A DNA stretch of 8,694 nucleotides from assembly GCA_018971065.1 (NCBI GenBank), contig JAGWVC010000131.1:1-8694 (forward strand), given 5' to 3'. How positions within the stretch are numbered: position 1 is the stretch's first letter; every line of letters starts with the position of its first letter. The DNA is from Sphingomonadales bacterium (GTDB lineage: Bacteria > Pseudomonadota > Alphaproteobacteria > Sphingomonadales > Sphingomonadaceae). A program made the translations under genes and the position numbers. Shown here in pieces: positions 1 through 6,843 of this stretch. A model generated the notes under the pieces. That model saw only the letters and a list, made by a program, of their open reading frames with translations. It searched no databases and had not been told where the DNA came from.

Positions 1-708
1 CTTGGCGCGCCCGCCCAGGATGCAATGCTCGACATCCTCGCCCATATCGTGGAACCGCACGATCCCGGCCTCGGCATCGACCACCTCGATCGGCACCTGC
101 AGCACCAGGCCAGACTTCGGCGAGATCGGCAGCACCGGCGAATAGGTCTGCCGCCGCTCCTCGCGCAGCGTCGGCAGCATGATGGCCATGATCGCGTCAT
201 AGTTGCGCAACACGCCACGCAACGCCTCGTCGAACGCCCCCGAATTGTAGCGATCCGAAGCCGAAACGAACTCGTAATCGAACCCGAACCGGTCGAGAAA
301 CTCGCGCAGCATCGCGTTGTTGTGATGCGCGAAACTCTCGTACTTGCCGAACGGATCGGGAATGCGGCTCAGCGGATGGTTCAGGTGCGCGGTCAGCAGG
401 CCCGGATTGGGCACGTTGTCGGGCACCTTGCGCAAGCCATCCATGTCGTCCGAAAACGCCACCAGCCGCGTCGGCGCGCCGGTCAGCACTTCATAGGCGC
501 GGCGCACCAGCGTGGTGCGCAGCACTTCCTGGAACGTGCCGATATGCGGCAGGCCCGAAGGGCCATAGCCGGTCTCGAACAGCACCGGCGATCCGTTGGG
601 CTTCCCCTGCGGGAACCGTTTCACCAGCTTGCGCGCTTCCTCGAATGGCCAGGCCTTCGAAACCTGGGCGGCGGCAAGCAGGGCGGAATCTGTGGTAATA
701 TCGTTCAT
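1..708 (-). CDS. lysK: Class I lysyl-tRNA synthetase, N-terminal part (partial, runs off left edge)
   Basis: This cytoplasmic enzyme charges tRNA-Lys with lysine using ATP. The first 236 codons are present, with no stop before the window edge; full-length members are roughly 500-550 residues, so the C-terminal half is missing. The start is ATG at 708. Residues 45-59 read [15 protein letters not shown], containing the class I HIGH-type signature (HIGT, residues 55-58) in the context typical of LysK. Further family-like stretches are [14 protein letters not shown] and [21 protein letters not shown], the latter in the region for recognising the amino acid and activating it. The KMSKS-type motif lies beyond the edge. 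Most bacteria use the unrelated class II LysS; class I LysK is known from archaea, alphaproteobacteria and some others, so its presence fits the lineage. No strong Shine-Dalgarno sequence precedes the start. It is divergent from the genes to its right. I am confident of the identity. Confidence 0.95.
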   Translation of the reverse strand, partial: MNDITTDSALLAAAQVSKAWPFEEARKLVKRFPQGKPNGSPVLFETGYGPSGLPHIGTFQEVLRTTLVRRAYEVLTGAPTRLVAFSDDMDGLRKVPDNVPNPGLLTAHLNHPLSRIPDPFGKYESFAHHNNAMLREFLDRFGFDYEFVSASDRYNSGAFDEALRGVLRNYDAIMAIMLPTLREERRQTYSPVLPISPKSGLVLQVPIEVVDAEAGIVRFHDMGEDVEHCILGGRAK

Positions 709-810
709 CGCTGCGGCTTTTGCGGATTGAGGCGCAATGCGCAAGGGGCACGGGAACCACCCGCCGCGTCGAAGCGTTCTTCCCATGCGCCCGCATACTT
801 GCGCACGCCC

Positions 811-817
811 AGGGGAG
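811..817 (+). promoter_or_regulatory. Ribosome binding site supporting the 48-residue ORF
   Basis: AGGGGAG lies 6 bases before the ATG at 824. It is one of the best Shine-Dalgarno matches in the window, and it decides the start at 824 over the in-frame ATG at 737. Confidence 0.45.
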
Positions 818-823
818 CACGTC

Positions 824-970
824 ATGGTCAGCATCGTCGATCACCGTTCCCGCCAGTCGATCTGGCAACCGAATGCCCCGCTCGATCCGTGCCGCCGGCT
901 GTCGCGGTTCGGCCCGGTCCAGCCGATGCCGCAGCCACGCACGCTGCTGCAACGCCTGCTGTTCGGCTGA
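824..970 (+). CDS. Possible small protein, 48 residues, function unknown
   Basis: I do not recognise this product. The ORF starts at ATG 824, 6 bases after a good Shine-Dalgarno sequence (AGGGGAG, 811-817), and ends at TGA 968-970. Roughly 85 percent of its codons end in G or C, as expected for a real gene in this genome. The predicted protein is basic and rich in proline and arginine, with no signal peptide or membrane segment, and ends in a leucine-rich tail (LLQRLLFG). A longer reading from an ATG at 737 exists, but that upstream start lacks a comparable binding site. It lies divergent from lysK and 35 bases before the palindromic repeat. GC-rich DNA produces chance ORFs with high GC3, so the ribosome binding site is the main support. 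It could be a real lineage-specific small protein or a chance ORF. Confidence 0.45.
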   Translation: MVSIVDHRSRQSIWQPNAPLDPCRRLSRFGPVQPMPQPRTLLQRLLFG

Positions 971-1005
971 ACTGCCAGACACGAGCACGCACACGCACCG
1001 ATTCC

Positions 1006-1113
1006 CTTGAGCATGATGACATGTGATTGCCCCATGTCATCATGCTCAAGATTCTGTTGTCGTGCGATTATTTGACAAAAACCGGTTCCCACTTTTTGTC
1101 ATCGCGCTCTACG
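1006..1113. repeat. Interspersed palindromic repeat element (REP/RIME-like) with two hairpins
   Basis: Two adjacent hairpin-forming units are visible. The first is a perfect 18-bp inverted repeat, CTTGAGCATGATGACATG at 1006-1023 and its exact complement at 1033-1050, with a 9-base loop. The second has an outer stem GCGAT (1064-1068) with ATCGC (1101-1105) and an inner stem GACAAAAA (1074-1081) with TTTTTGTC (1093-1100), enclosing CCGGTTCCCAC. The words TTGAGCATGAT, AAAACCGGTTCCCACTTTTT and GCGCTCTA resemble, from memory, intergenic mosaic repeats common in Rhizobiales and other alphaproteobacteria. It codes for nothing and sits between the small ORF and the TM2-domain gene. Neither hairpin is followed by a T-run on either strand, so I do not call it an intrinsic terminator. 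Family membership is inferred; the hairpins are seen directly. Confidence 0.75.
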
Positions 1114-1163
1114 CGTTTACCGCATGTTGACGGGAAACCACTATCACACCTGCGCCAGTCTAT

Positions 1164-1577
1164 ATGGTGCAAACGATGACCGACATGCCAGCATTCGGAA
1201 GCAGATCGGCGTTTCGCGCCGACGAAGCGGACTTCACCCCGGGCACCTGGGCGGCAGAACCGCCGTCCACGTATCACGGCAGCGGCAATTTCGACGCGCC
1301 ATCGGGTCTGGTGATCGGCGAACGCGCGCGGGCGTTGCTCAATGCCTATCTGCTGTGGTTCTTCCTCGGCTGGGTCGGGGCGCATCGTATCTTCCTGAAA
1401 TCGCCGCTTTCCGCCACGATCCAGGCGGTGCTGCTGCTGCTGGGCACCACGCTGGTGCTGCAGCATACCAACCGCGCCGCCGGGCTGTGGCTGATCGCCG
1501 CGCATTGCCTGTGGCGCCTGGCCGACCTGTTCCTGATCCCCGAACTGGTGCGCGCCAGCGCCGAAATCGAGGGCTGA
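1164..1577 (+). CDS. TM2-domain small inner-membrane protein
   Basis: A 137-residue protein with a hydrophilic N-terminus of about 55 residues followed by three hydrophobic segments at roughly 58-74, 84-99 and 106-125. The segment from N60, containing GWVGAHRIFL at 69-78, matches the TM2 domain signature, in which a glycine-rich helix end leads into HR(F/I)(Y/F)L. TM2 proteins are small membrane proteins of poorly defined function, so no specific role can be given. The start is uncertain: ATGs at 1164, 1176 and 1185 are all in frame and none has a clear Shine-Dalgarno sequence, so the protein may be 4 or 7 residues shorter. It lies 50 bases after the palindromic repeat and 61 bases before the helicase gene, which may have its own promoter, so an operon is not assured. 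The domain call is confident; the function is unknown. Confidence 0.85.
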   Translation: MVQTMTDMPAFGSRSAFRADEADFTPGTWAAEPPSTYHGSGNFDAPSGLVIGERARALLNAYLLWFFLGWVGAHRIFLKSPLSATIQAVLLLLGTTLVLQHTNRAAGLWLIAAHCLWRLADLFLIPELVRASAEIEG

Positions 1578-1603
1578 ACCCGGCGCGGCAAACCCGCGCC
1601 CCC

Positions 1604-1631
1604 TTGCCCTGCGTTCCAGCTTCGTTCTATG
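1604..1631 (+). promoter_or_regulatory. Candidate promoter for the helicase gene
   Basis: TTGCCC (1604-1609) and TCTATG (1626-1631) are separated by 16 bases, each a partial match to the sigma-70 consensus. A transcript starting about 7-8 bases after the -10 box would begin at or next to the helicase ATG at 1639, giving a leaderless or nearly leaderless mRNA. This agrees with the poor spacing of the G-run directly before the ATG. The match is weak and could be chance. Confidence 0.25.
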
Positions 1632-1638
1632 CGGGGGC

Positions 1639-4413
1639 ATGGCCACCCCGCCGACCCTGCCCGCGCTGACCCTGCCCGCGCTTCACGCCAGCCATTCCGG
1701 CTGCTGGATGGCAGACGGCAGCGGCACCGTGCGCGCCACCGGCAAGGGTGAGGCGATCATGGCCGCATCGGACACGCCGCTGCTGATGCTCAACGCCCCG
1801 CTGGTCGCCGCCCGGCTCGGCTATCCCGACCTGTCGGGGCTGGACCTGCTCGAACTCTACGCCTTCGTCCGCCCGGCGCGCTTCGTCGTGCCCACGCCGA
1901 AGGGGCTGGCCCATGCCCTCGGCCTGCCCGAACCGGCCGACGATGCCGCCGTCCCCGCCCTGCTTCAGGCCGCCGCCGCCGCGCTGCTGGCGCAATGCGA
2001 CCCGCCCGACTGGGCGGAGCGTGAGGGCGCGTGGACCACGCTGCAATCGCTGGTCCGCCAGCGCTGGCCCTGGGCCACGGTGCTCTCCCCCCGGATCGAC
2101 AAGCCGCAGCGCGCCGAACGCTGGCTGTTCACCCGCCTGCCCGAATGGGAGGAAGCGCCCGAACGCCCCCAGCCCGCGCAACTGACGCTCGATCCCGCCG
2201 ATGTCGCGCTGCGCCTCGCCGCGCTCACCGGCGCCGGGGCCGAGGCGCGCCCCGGCCAGGAAGGCTATGCCGCCACCGCCGCCCGCGTGTTCGCGCCGCG
2301 CACCCGCGACAAGCGCGCGCATCTGCTGCTGGCCGAGGCCGGCACCGGCACCGGCAAGACGCTGGGCTATCTCGCCCCCGCCTCGCTCTGGGCCGAAAAG
2401 TCGGGCGGCACTGTCTGGGTCTCCACCTTTACCAAGGCGTTGCAACGCCAGCTCCGCCGCGAAAGCACCCGCGCCTGGCCCGAACGCCGCCCCGACGGCA
2501 CCGCCCCGGTGGTCGTGCGCAAGGGGCGTGAGAATTACCTGTGCCTGCTCAACCTCGAAGACGCGCTGCAGGGCGGCTTCACCGGCCGCCCCGCCGTGCT
2601 CGCGCAACTGGTCGCGCGCTGGGCCGCCTACACGGCGGATGGCGACATGATCGGCGGCGATCTGCCCGGCTGGCTCGGCACCCTGTTCCGCCAGCGCGGC
2701 ATCGCCTCGCTCACCGACCGGCGCGGCGAATGCATTTACGCCGGTTGCCCGCACTACCGGAAATGCTTCATCGAACGCGCCACCCGCGCCAGCACCCAGG
2801 CCGACCTCGTCATCGCAAACCACGCGCTGGTCATGGTCAACGCCGCGCGCGGCCGCGATACGGGCGGCCAGCCCACCCGCATCGTCTTCGACGAAGGCCA
2901 CCACCTGTTCGAAGCGGCGGACTCAACGTTTGCCGCCGAACTCTCGGGCGCCGAGACGATCGAGCTGCGCCGCTGGGTGATCGGCCCGGAAAAAGGCTCA
3001 CGCGGCCGCCGCCGGGGCCTTGCCGCCCGCCTCGCCGACCTCGCCTCCTATGACGAGGCCGGCGCCAAGGCGATCGCCGCCGCGCGCGAAGCCGCCGAAG
3101 CCTTCCCCGGCGACGGTTGGCTGCAACGCGTCAACGAAGGCGCCCCCTCCGGCCCGTTCGAGGAGCTGCTCGCCTCGGTCCGAGCCACCGTCTACGCCCG
3201 CGACGAAAGCGGCGGGCAAGACGCCGGCTATGGCCTCGAAACCGAAGCCGCCAACCTCGATGGCCCGTTGATCGAACATGCCGAAGCCGCGCTTGCCGCA
3301 CTCGGCGCGCTGCGCCTGCCGTTGATCCGGCTCGGCACCCGGCTCGAAGCGCTGCTGGCCGAACCGCCCGACTGGCTCGATGGTCAGGGCCGCGCCCGCC
3401 TCGAAGGCGCGCGCATGGCGCTCGGCTGGCGGGTGGACCTGATCGCCGCGTGGGAAGCGCTGCTCGCCCGCCTCGGCGGCCCGCCCGATCCGCAGTTCGT
3501 CGATTGGCTCGCGGTCGATCGCGCCGACGGGCGCGAGTTCGACATCGGCATCCACCGCCGCTGGCTCGATCCGATGCAGCCGTTCGCAAAGACCGTGCTC
3601 GAACCCGCGCACGGCGTCATGCTCACCAGCGCCACCCTGCGCGAACGCGGACAGGCCGAAGAAGGCTGGGAATCCGCCGTCACCCGCAGCGGCGCGCCCC
3701 ACGCCGGCATCGCCCCGCATACCGCCGCGTTCGACAGCCCGTTCAACTATGCAGAACAGGCCGAAGTGCTGATCGTCACCGACGTGCCCAAAGGCGATAT
3801 TGCCGCCTTGGCCGCGGCTTATGGCCGCCTTGTCGAGGCGTCGGGCGGCGGCGTGCTCGGCCTGTTCACCGCCATCCGCCGCCTGCGTGCGGTCCACGGC
3901 CGCATTGCCGATCGCCTCGCGCGCGGCGGCCTGCCGCTGTTTGCCCAGCACGTCGATCCCATCGACACCGGCACGCTGGTGGACATTTTCCGCGACGATC
4001 CGCGCGCCAGCCTGCTCGGCACCGACGCCCTGCGCGACGGCGTCGATGTCCCCGGCCATTCGCTGCGCACCGTGGTGATGGAACAGGTGCCCTGGCCCAA
4101 GCCGTCGATCCTCCACCGCGCCCGCCGCCTTGCGCATCCGGGCGGCGGCCAGGCGCACGACGATCGCGTGATCAGCGCCCGGTTGGCGCAGGCTTTCGGC
4201 CGCCTGATCCGCAGCCGCGACGATCACGGCCACTTCGTCGTGCTGTCCGCCGCGTTCCCCTCGCGCCTGCTCACCGCCTTCCCGCCGGGCACGCCGATCC
4301 TGCGGGTAACGCTTGACGAAGCCTTGCAAAGAGTGGCCGCCGGTGTTTCAAGCCGGCAGCGACCCGTCGAGGTCGCCGTCCCACAATCGCAAAATGGCGC
4401 GCGCGAAAAATGA
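1639..4413 (+). CDS. ATP-dependent DNA helicase, DinG/XPD (Rad3-related) family with Fe-S cluster
   Basis: A superfamily 2 helicase of 924 residues, expected to unwind DNA 5' to 3' with ATP during repair or clearance of blocked forks and R-loops. Walker A is EAGTGTGKT at 233-241 and the Walker B DEGH box is at 418-421. Four cysteines lie between them in XPD/DinG-like positions (C302, C365, C370, C376) and should hold a [4Fe-4S] cluster. Later motifs are TSAT at 663-666, DGVDVPG at 800-806, and motif VI QAFGRLIR at 851-858. It is longer than E. coli DinG (716) or YoaA (about 640) because some 200 residues precede Walker A; that region is discussed in the findings. The start at 1639 is the most upstream in frame. 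An ATG at 1759 would give a shorter protein, but the segment before it resembles family N-termini as I recall them. Its stop overlaps the sixA start by ATGA, so the two are probably co-translated. DinG and YoaA cannot be told apart here. Confidence 0.93.
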   Translation: MATPPTLPALTLPALHASHSGCWMADGSGTVRATGKGEAIMAASDTPLLMLNAPLVAARLGYPDLSGLDLLELYAFVRPARFVVPTPKGLAHALGLPEPADDAAVPALLQAAAAALLAQCDPPDWAEREGAWTTLQSLVRQRWPWATVLSPRIDKPQRAERWLFTRLPEWEEAPERPQPAQLTLDPADVALRLAALTGAGAEARPGQEGYAATAARVFAPRTRDKRAHLLLAEAGTGTGKTLGYLAPASLWAEKSGGTVWVSTFTKALQRQLRRESTRAWPERRPDGTAPVVVRKGRENYLCLLNLEDALQGGFTGRPAVLAQLVARWAAYTADGDMIGGDLPGWLGTLFRQRGIASLTDRRGECIYAGCPHYRKCFIERATRASTQADLVIANHALVMVNAARGRDTGGQPTRIVFDEGHHLFEAADSTFAAELSGAETIELRRWVIGPEKGSRGRRRGLAARLADLASYDEAGAKAIAAAREAAEAFPGDGWLQRVNEGAPSGPFEELLASVRATVYARDESGGQDAGYGLETEAANLDGPLIEHAEAALAALGALRLPLIRLGTRLEALLAEPPDWLDGQGRARLEGARMALGWRVDLIAAWEALLARLGGPPDPQFVDWLAVDRADGREFDIGIHRRWLDPMQPFAKTVLEPAHGVMLTSATLRERGQAEEGWESAVTRSGAPHAGIAPHTAAFDSPFNYAEQAEVLIVTDVPKGDIAALAAAYGRLVEASGGGVLGLFTAIRRLRAVHGRIADRLARGGLPLFAQHVDPIDTGTLVDIFRDDPRASLLGTDALRDGVDVPGHSLRTVVMEQVPWPKPSILHRARRLAHPGGGQAHDDRVISARLAQAFGRLIRSRDDHGHFVVLSAAFPSRLLTAFPPGTPILRVTLDEALQRVAAGVSSRQRPVEVAVPQSQNGAREK

Positions 4414-4976
4414 AAATTTTGGGCCTGTTCCGTCATGCCAAGTCCGATTGGGGCGATGCCACCGCGCGCGATTTCGATCGTCCGCTGAACGCGCGCGGCC
4501 GCAAGGGCGCCGCGCTAATGGGCCAGCACATCTCCGCCTATTGCCGGGATCGCAAGCTGCGCTGGGATCGCATCATCGCCTCACCGGCCGCCCGCTCGGC
4601 CGAAACCATCGAGATCGGCGCCGGCGCCTCGCCCGAAGGCAATCGCGTGTCCTATGCGGTCAACTGGGATCGGCGGATCTACCTCGCCAGTTCCGCCACT
4701 CTGATCGACGTGCTGCGCGAACAGGACGATGCCGTGAACGCGGTGCTGATGGTCGGCCACAACCCGGGGCTTGAGGATGTGATCTTCGATCTCGTCCCCG
4801 ACGACGGCTCCAGCCCGCTGCGCGACATCGTCGAGGTAAAATTCCCCACCGCCGCGTTCGCGCTGCTCGAACTCGATATCGACCACTGGCGCGATCTGGA
4901 GGATGGCCGCGCCCGCCTCGTCCACCTCATGCGCCCGCGCGACATCGACGCCGGGCTTGGCCCCGAACCCGCCTGA
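4410..4976 (+). CDS. sixA: SixA-type histidine phosphatase
   Basis: A 188-residue member of the histidine phosphatase (phosphoglycerate mutase-like) superfamily. The catalytic motif at the N-terminus reads LFRHAKSDW, with R8 and nucleophile H9; the RHAKS(D/S)W form is typical of the SixA group. Other active-site candidates are R62 in SPAARSAET and H117 in MVGHNPGLED. E. coli SixA removes phosphate from phosphohistidine on histidine-phosphotransfer domains and PTS-type carriers; the substrate here is unknown and cannot be read from the sequence. There is no signal peptide, so it is cytoplasmic. The ATG overlaps the helicase TGA by 4 bases (ATGA), implying translational coupling, although no functional link between the two is obvious. 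It converges with the merR gene, with 40 bases between the stops. The gene symbol is assigned by family; the substrate assignment is weak. Confidence 0.88.
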   Translation: MKILGLFRHAKSDWGDATARDFDRPLNARGRKGAALMGQHISAYCRDRKLRWDRIIASPAARSAETIEIGAGASPEGNRVSYAVNWDRRIYLASSATLIDVLREQDDAVNAVLMVGHNPGLEDVIFDLVPDDGSSPLRDIVEVKFPTAAFALLELDIDHWRDLEDGRARLVHLMRPRDIDAGLGPEPA

Positions 4977-4997
4977 AAATCTTGGAAACGGCCGCGC

Positions 4998-5027
4998 GGC
5001 CTCAGGCTTCCGGGCCTCAGGCTTCCA
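4998..5027. repeat. 15-bp tandem duplication at the merR stop codon
   Basis: GGCCTCAGGCTTCCG (4998-5012) is followed directly by GGCCTCAGGCTTCCA (5013-5027), identical at 14 of 15 positions. The second copy contains the merR stop (TGA on the minus strand, 5017-5019). Because the unit is 15 bases, the first copy carries an in-frame second stop 5 codons further on. It lies in the 40-base gap between two convergent genes and the end of merR. Confidence 0.85.
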
Positions 5028-5415
5028 GCGCCGCCGCCAGCGTGCTGCGGATGGCCCGCAACTGCGCGATCAGGCCGCCATCGTCGCGCGGCGCGGCAGC
5101 CGGCATCGGCTCCGCCGCCGACGCGGCCTGCACACCCCCTGCCCCGGCTTTCGCCGCGGCTTCCAGTGCCAGCCGCGCCCCGCGCAGCGTATAACCCTCG
5201 CGATGCACCAGCCGGTCAATCGCCTCGACCAGCGCCACATCCCCCGGCCGGTAATAGCGGCGCCCGCCGCTGCGCTTCACGGGGCGCAGCAACGGGAACT
5301 GCTCTTCCCAATAGCGCAGCACATGCTGGCGAATGCCCAGCGCCCGGGCAACCTCGCCAATGGTGCGAAACGCGCCATCGGCCTTGCCGTCGTCGAACCT
5401 GCTGTCCCCCGTCAT
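5017..5415 (-). CDS. MerR-family transcriptional regulator
   Basis: A 132-residue DNA-binding protein. A winged helix-turn-helix of MerR type fills residues 16-85: [13 protein letters not shown] (16-28), LRYWEEQFP (33-41), the wing with [12 protein letters not shown] (49-60), then [16 protein letters not shown]. The motif RQHVLRYWE, rather than a metal-responsive variant, places it with the short MerR-like regulators often found beside ihfA in alphaproteobacteria. The last 45 residues are alanine-rich with no conserved cysteines or ligand domain, so no effector can be named. It lies 17 bases downstream of ihfA, preceded by a G-run (GGGGGTG) as ribosome binding site, and is almost certainly co-transcribed with it. 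The C-terminus falls inside a 15-bp tandem duplication that also carries the stop codon. Target genes are unknown. Confidence 0.92.
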   Translation of the reverse strand: MTGDSRFDDGKADGAFRTIGEVARALGIRQHVLRYWEEQFPLLRPVKRSGGRRYYRPGDVALVEAIDRLVHREGYTLRGARLALEAAAKAGAGGVQAASAAEPMPAAAPRDDGGLIAQLRAIRSTLAAALEA

Positions 5416-5432
5416 CGCACCCCCAGTTCAGT

Positions 5433-5729
5433 TCAAGCCCGTGCGACGCGATCCTTCAGCATCTGGCTGGCACGAAAGGTCAGCACCCGGCGCGGCGTGA
5501 TCGGCACTTCGACCCCGGTCTTGGGATTGCGGCCAATGCGTTCGGTCTTGTCCCGCAGCAGGAACGTGCCGAAGCCGGAAATCTTGACGTTCTCGCCCTC
5601 GGCCAGCGCGTCGCTCATGTAGGTAAGGATGGATTCGACCATTTCGAGCGATTCGGATCGCGAGAAACCCAGCCTGCGATGAATCGCTTCGGAAAGGTCG
5701 GCACGGGTAAGAGTCTTCATGGAACGCAT
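5433..5729 (-). CDS. ihfA: Integration host factor alpha subunit
   Basis: This 98-residue nucleoid protein pairs with IhfB (not in the window) to bend DNA sharply at specific sites, aiding recombination, replication and transcription. The fold is complete: an N-terminal helical dimerisation part ([15 protein letters not shown]), the core [14 protein letters not shown] (48-61), the DNA-binding arm GRNPKTG at 66-72 with the intercalating proline P69, and [17 protein letters not shown] near the C-terminus. The wording of the arm and tail fits the alpha subunit better than IhfB or HU. The start at 5729 (MRSMKT) is chosen over the in-frame ATG at 5720 because AGGGGA lies 4 bases upstream of 5729 but too far from 5720. 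It follows fabH after a 145-base gap and precedes merR by 17 bases. IhfA is autoregulated in enteric bacteria; I found no convincing IHF consensus site here. Confidence 0.95.
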   Translation of the reverse strand: MRSMKTLTRADLSEAIHRRLGFSRSESLEMVESILTYMSDALAEGENVKISGFGTFLLRDKTERIGRNPKTGVEVPITPRRVLTFRASQMLKDRVARA

Positions 5730-5749
5730 GATGTCCCCTGCTTTTGAAG

Positions 5750-5778
5750 ATTCGACCCGGATGCTGACTTACAGGCAA
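5750..5778 (-). promoter_or_regulatory. Candidate promoter for ihfA-merR
   Basis: On the minus strand, TTGCCT (5778-5773) and TCGAAT (5755-5750) are separated by 17 bases. Each matches 4 of 6 sigma-70 consensus positions, and the predicted start would be about 14 bases before the ihfA ATG. The 145-base gap after fabH makes a separate promoter plausible. Partial matches like this also occur by chance. Confidence 0.3.
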
Positions 5779-5824
5779 TTCCCGCAGATGACAATCCAAA
5801 GCACTGCAATTCAAACGAACATTC

Positions 5825-5860
5825 ACAGCCCATAGCTGTTTTTGAGAAGCAATCTCAAAA
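5825..5860. promoter_or_regulatory. Two abutting inverted repeats in the fabH-ihfA gap
   Basis: ACAGC (5825-5829) pairs with GCTGT (5835-5839) across a 5-base loop. Directly next to it, TTTTGAGA (5840-5847) pairs perfectly with TCTCAAAA (5853-5860) across AGCAA. They begin 14 bases past the fabH stop and lie upstream of ihfA. The AT-rich stems and lack of a T-run argue against an intrinsic terminator. An operator or transcript-end structure is possible. Confidence 0.4.
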
Positions 5861-5874
5861 CTGTGGCTTGAAGG

Positions 5875-6843
5875 TCACATCCGCAGCAGGCTGGCACCCC
5901 AGGTGAAGCCGCCGCCCATCGCTTCCAGCATCACCAGTTGGCCGGGCTTGATCCGCCCGTCGCGCACGGCGGTATCGAGCGCCAGCGGCACCGATGCCGC
6001 CGAAGTGTTGGCGTGGCGATCGACCGTGACGATGACCTTCTCCGCCGGCATGTCCAGCTTGCGCGCGGTGGCGTCCAGAATGCGCGCGTTGGCCTGGTGC
6101 GGCACCAGCCAGTCGATCGCGTCGGGGGCCAGCCCCACGTCGCCCAGCACTTCACCCAGCACCGACGACAGGTTCGTCACCGCGTGCTTGAACACTTCCT
6201 TGCCCTTCATCCGCAGCTTGCCCACGGTGCCGGTGGTGGAAACCCCGCCATCGACGTAGAGCAACTGGTTGTGGTTGCCATCGGCGTGCAGCTTCGTCGC
6301 CAGCACCCCGCGCCCGGTCGCCTCGTCGGATTCCTGCGCTTCCAGCACGATCGCCCCGGCACCGTCGCCGAACAGCACGCACGTGGTGCGGTCTTCCCAG
6401 TCCAGGATGCGGCTGAAGGTTTCCGCGCCGATCACCAGCGCGCGGTTGGCCATGCCCGAACGCAGCATCGAATCGGCCACGCCCAGCGCATAAAGAAAGC
6501 CCGAGCACACCGCCGCCACGTCGAAGGCGATGCCGCCCTGGCAGCCCAGCGCGCCCTGCACCAGCGTTGCGGTGGCGGGAAAGGTCTGGTCCGGCGTCGC
6601 CGTGGCCAGCACGATCAGGTCGATCGTCTTCGCCTCGATCCCGGCCGCGTCCAGCGCGGCACGCGCGGCAGCGGTGGCCAGCGTCGATGTCGTCTCGCTG
6701 TCATCGGCGATATAACGATTGCGAATGCCGGTACGCTCGACGATCCACTCGTCGGTCGTATCCACCTGGCTCGCCAGTTCGGCGTTGGACACCGCACGCG
6801 CGGGCAGCGCCGAGCCGGTGCCGATCAGGACCGAACGCCGCAT
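5875..6843 (-). CDS. fabH: Beta-ketoacyl-ACP synthase III
   Basis: A cytoplasmic enzyme of 322 residues that condenses acetyl-CoA with malonyl-ACP to start fatty acid synthesis (type II FAS). The Cys-His-Asn triad is in place: C113 in AAVCSGF, H249 in VPHQAN and N279 in HANTSAAS. These match E. coli C112, H244 and N274 in order and spacing. Further hallmarks are [10 protein letters not shown] near residues 31-40 and the C-terminal [12 protein letters not shown]. Length is normal for the family. The start at 6843 gives the usual [11 protein letters not shown] opening and shares one base with the plsX stop (TGATG), so translation is probably coupled by reinitiation. The frame stays open much further upstream, but that extension is only plsX read in the wrong frame. 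It belongs to the rpmF-plsX-fabH block supplying membrane lipid precursors. Confidence 0.97.
   Translation of the reverse strand: MRRSVLIGTGSALPARAVSNAELASQVDTTDEWIVERTGIRNRYIADDSETTSTLATAAARAALDAAGIEAKTIDLIVLATATPDQTFPATATLVQGALGCQGGIAFDVAAVCSGFLYALGVADSMLRSGMANRALVIGAETFSRILDWEDRTTCVLFGDGAGAIVLEAQESDEATGRGVLATKLHADGNHNQLLYVDGGVSTTGTVGKLRMKGKEVFKHAVTNLSSVLGEVLGDVGLAPDAIDWLVPHQANARILDATARKLDMPAEKVIVTVDRHANTSAASVPLALDTAVRDGRIKPGQLVMLEAMGGGFTWGASLLRM

Larger units (their letters stand above)
709..1163. other. Intergenic stretch between lysK and the TM2-domain gene
   Basis: This 455-base stretch separates two divergent genes and contains no large gene. It holds a possible 48-codon ORF (824-970) and a palindromic repeat element (1006-1113), both listed separately. 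The part between lysK and the small ORF (709-823) must carry the lysK promoter, but I see no convincing -35/-10 pair there. The last 50 bases before the TM2 gene also show no clear promoter or ribosome binding site. Confidence 0.7.

Noticed and set aside
737..970. Longer 77-codon version of the small ORF
   Set aside because: The ATG at 737 lacks a good ribosome binding site, whereas the one at 824 has a strong, well-spaced one.
1006..1050. The 18-bp hairpin as an intrinsic terminator
   Set aside because: No T-run follows on either strand and the stem is not GC-rich at its base. A repeat element explains it better.
1127..1166. TTGACG with TATATG as a promoter for the TM2 gene
   Set aside because: The boxes are 28 bases apart, far from the usual 16-18, and the second one overlaps the start codon.
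1627..4329. Two long open frames on the minus strand (425 and 443 codons) opposite the helicase gene
   Set aside because: They are antisense shadows common in GC-rich coding DNA: low-complexity Ala/Gly/Arg-rich products, no known motifs, and full overlap with a clear helicase.
4990..5001. GGCCGCGCGGCC palindrome between sixA and merR as a bidirectional terminator
   Set aside because: It is self-complementary with no loop and no adjacent T-run on either strand. It could only form a very short stem.
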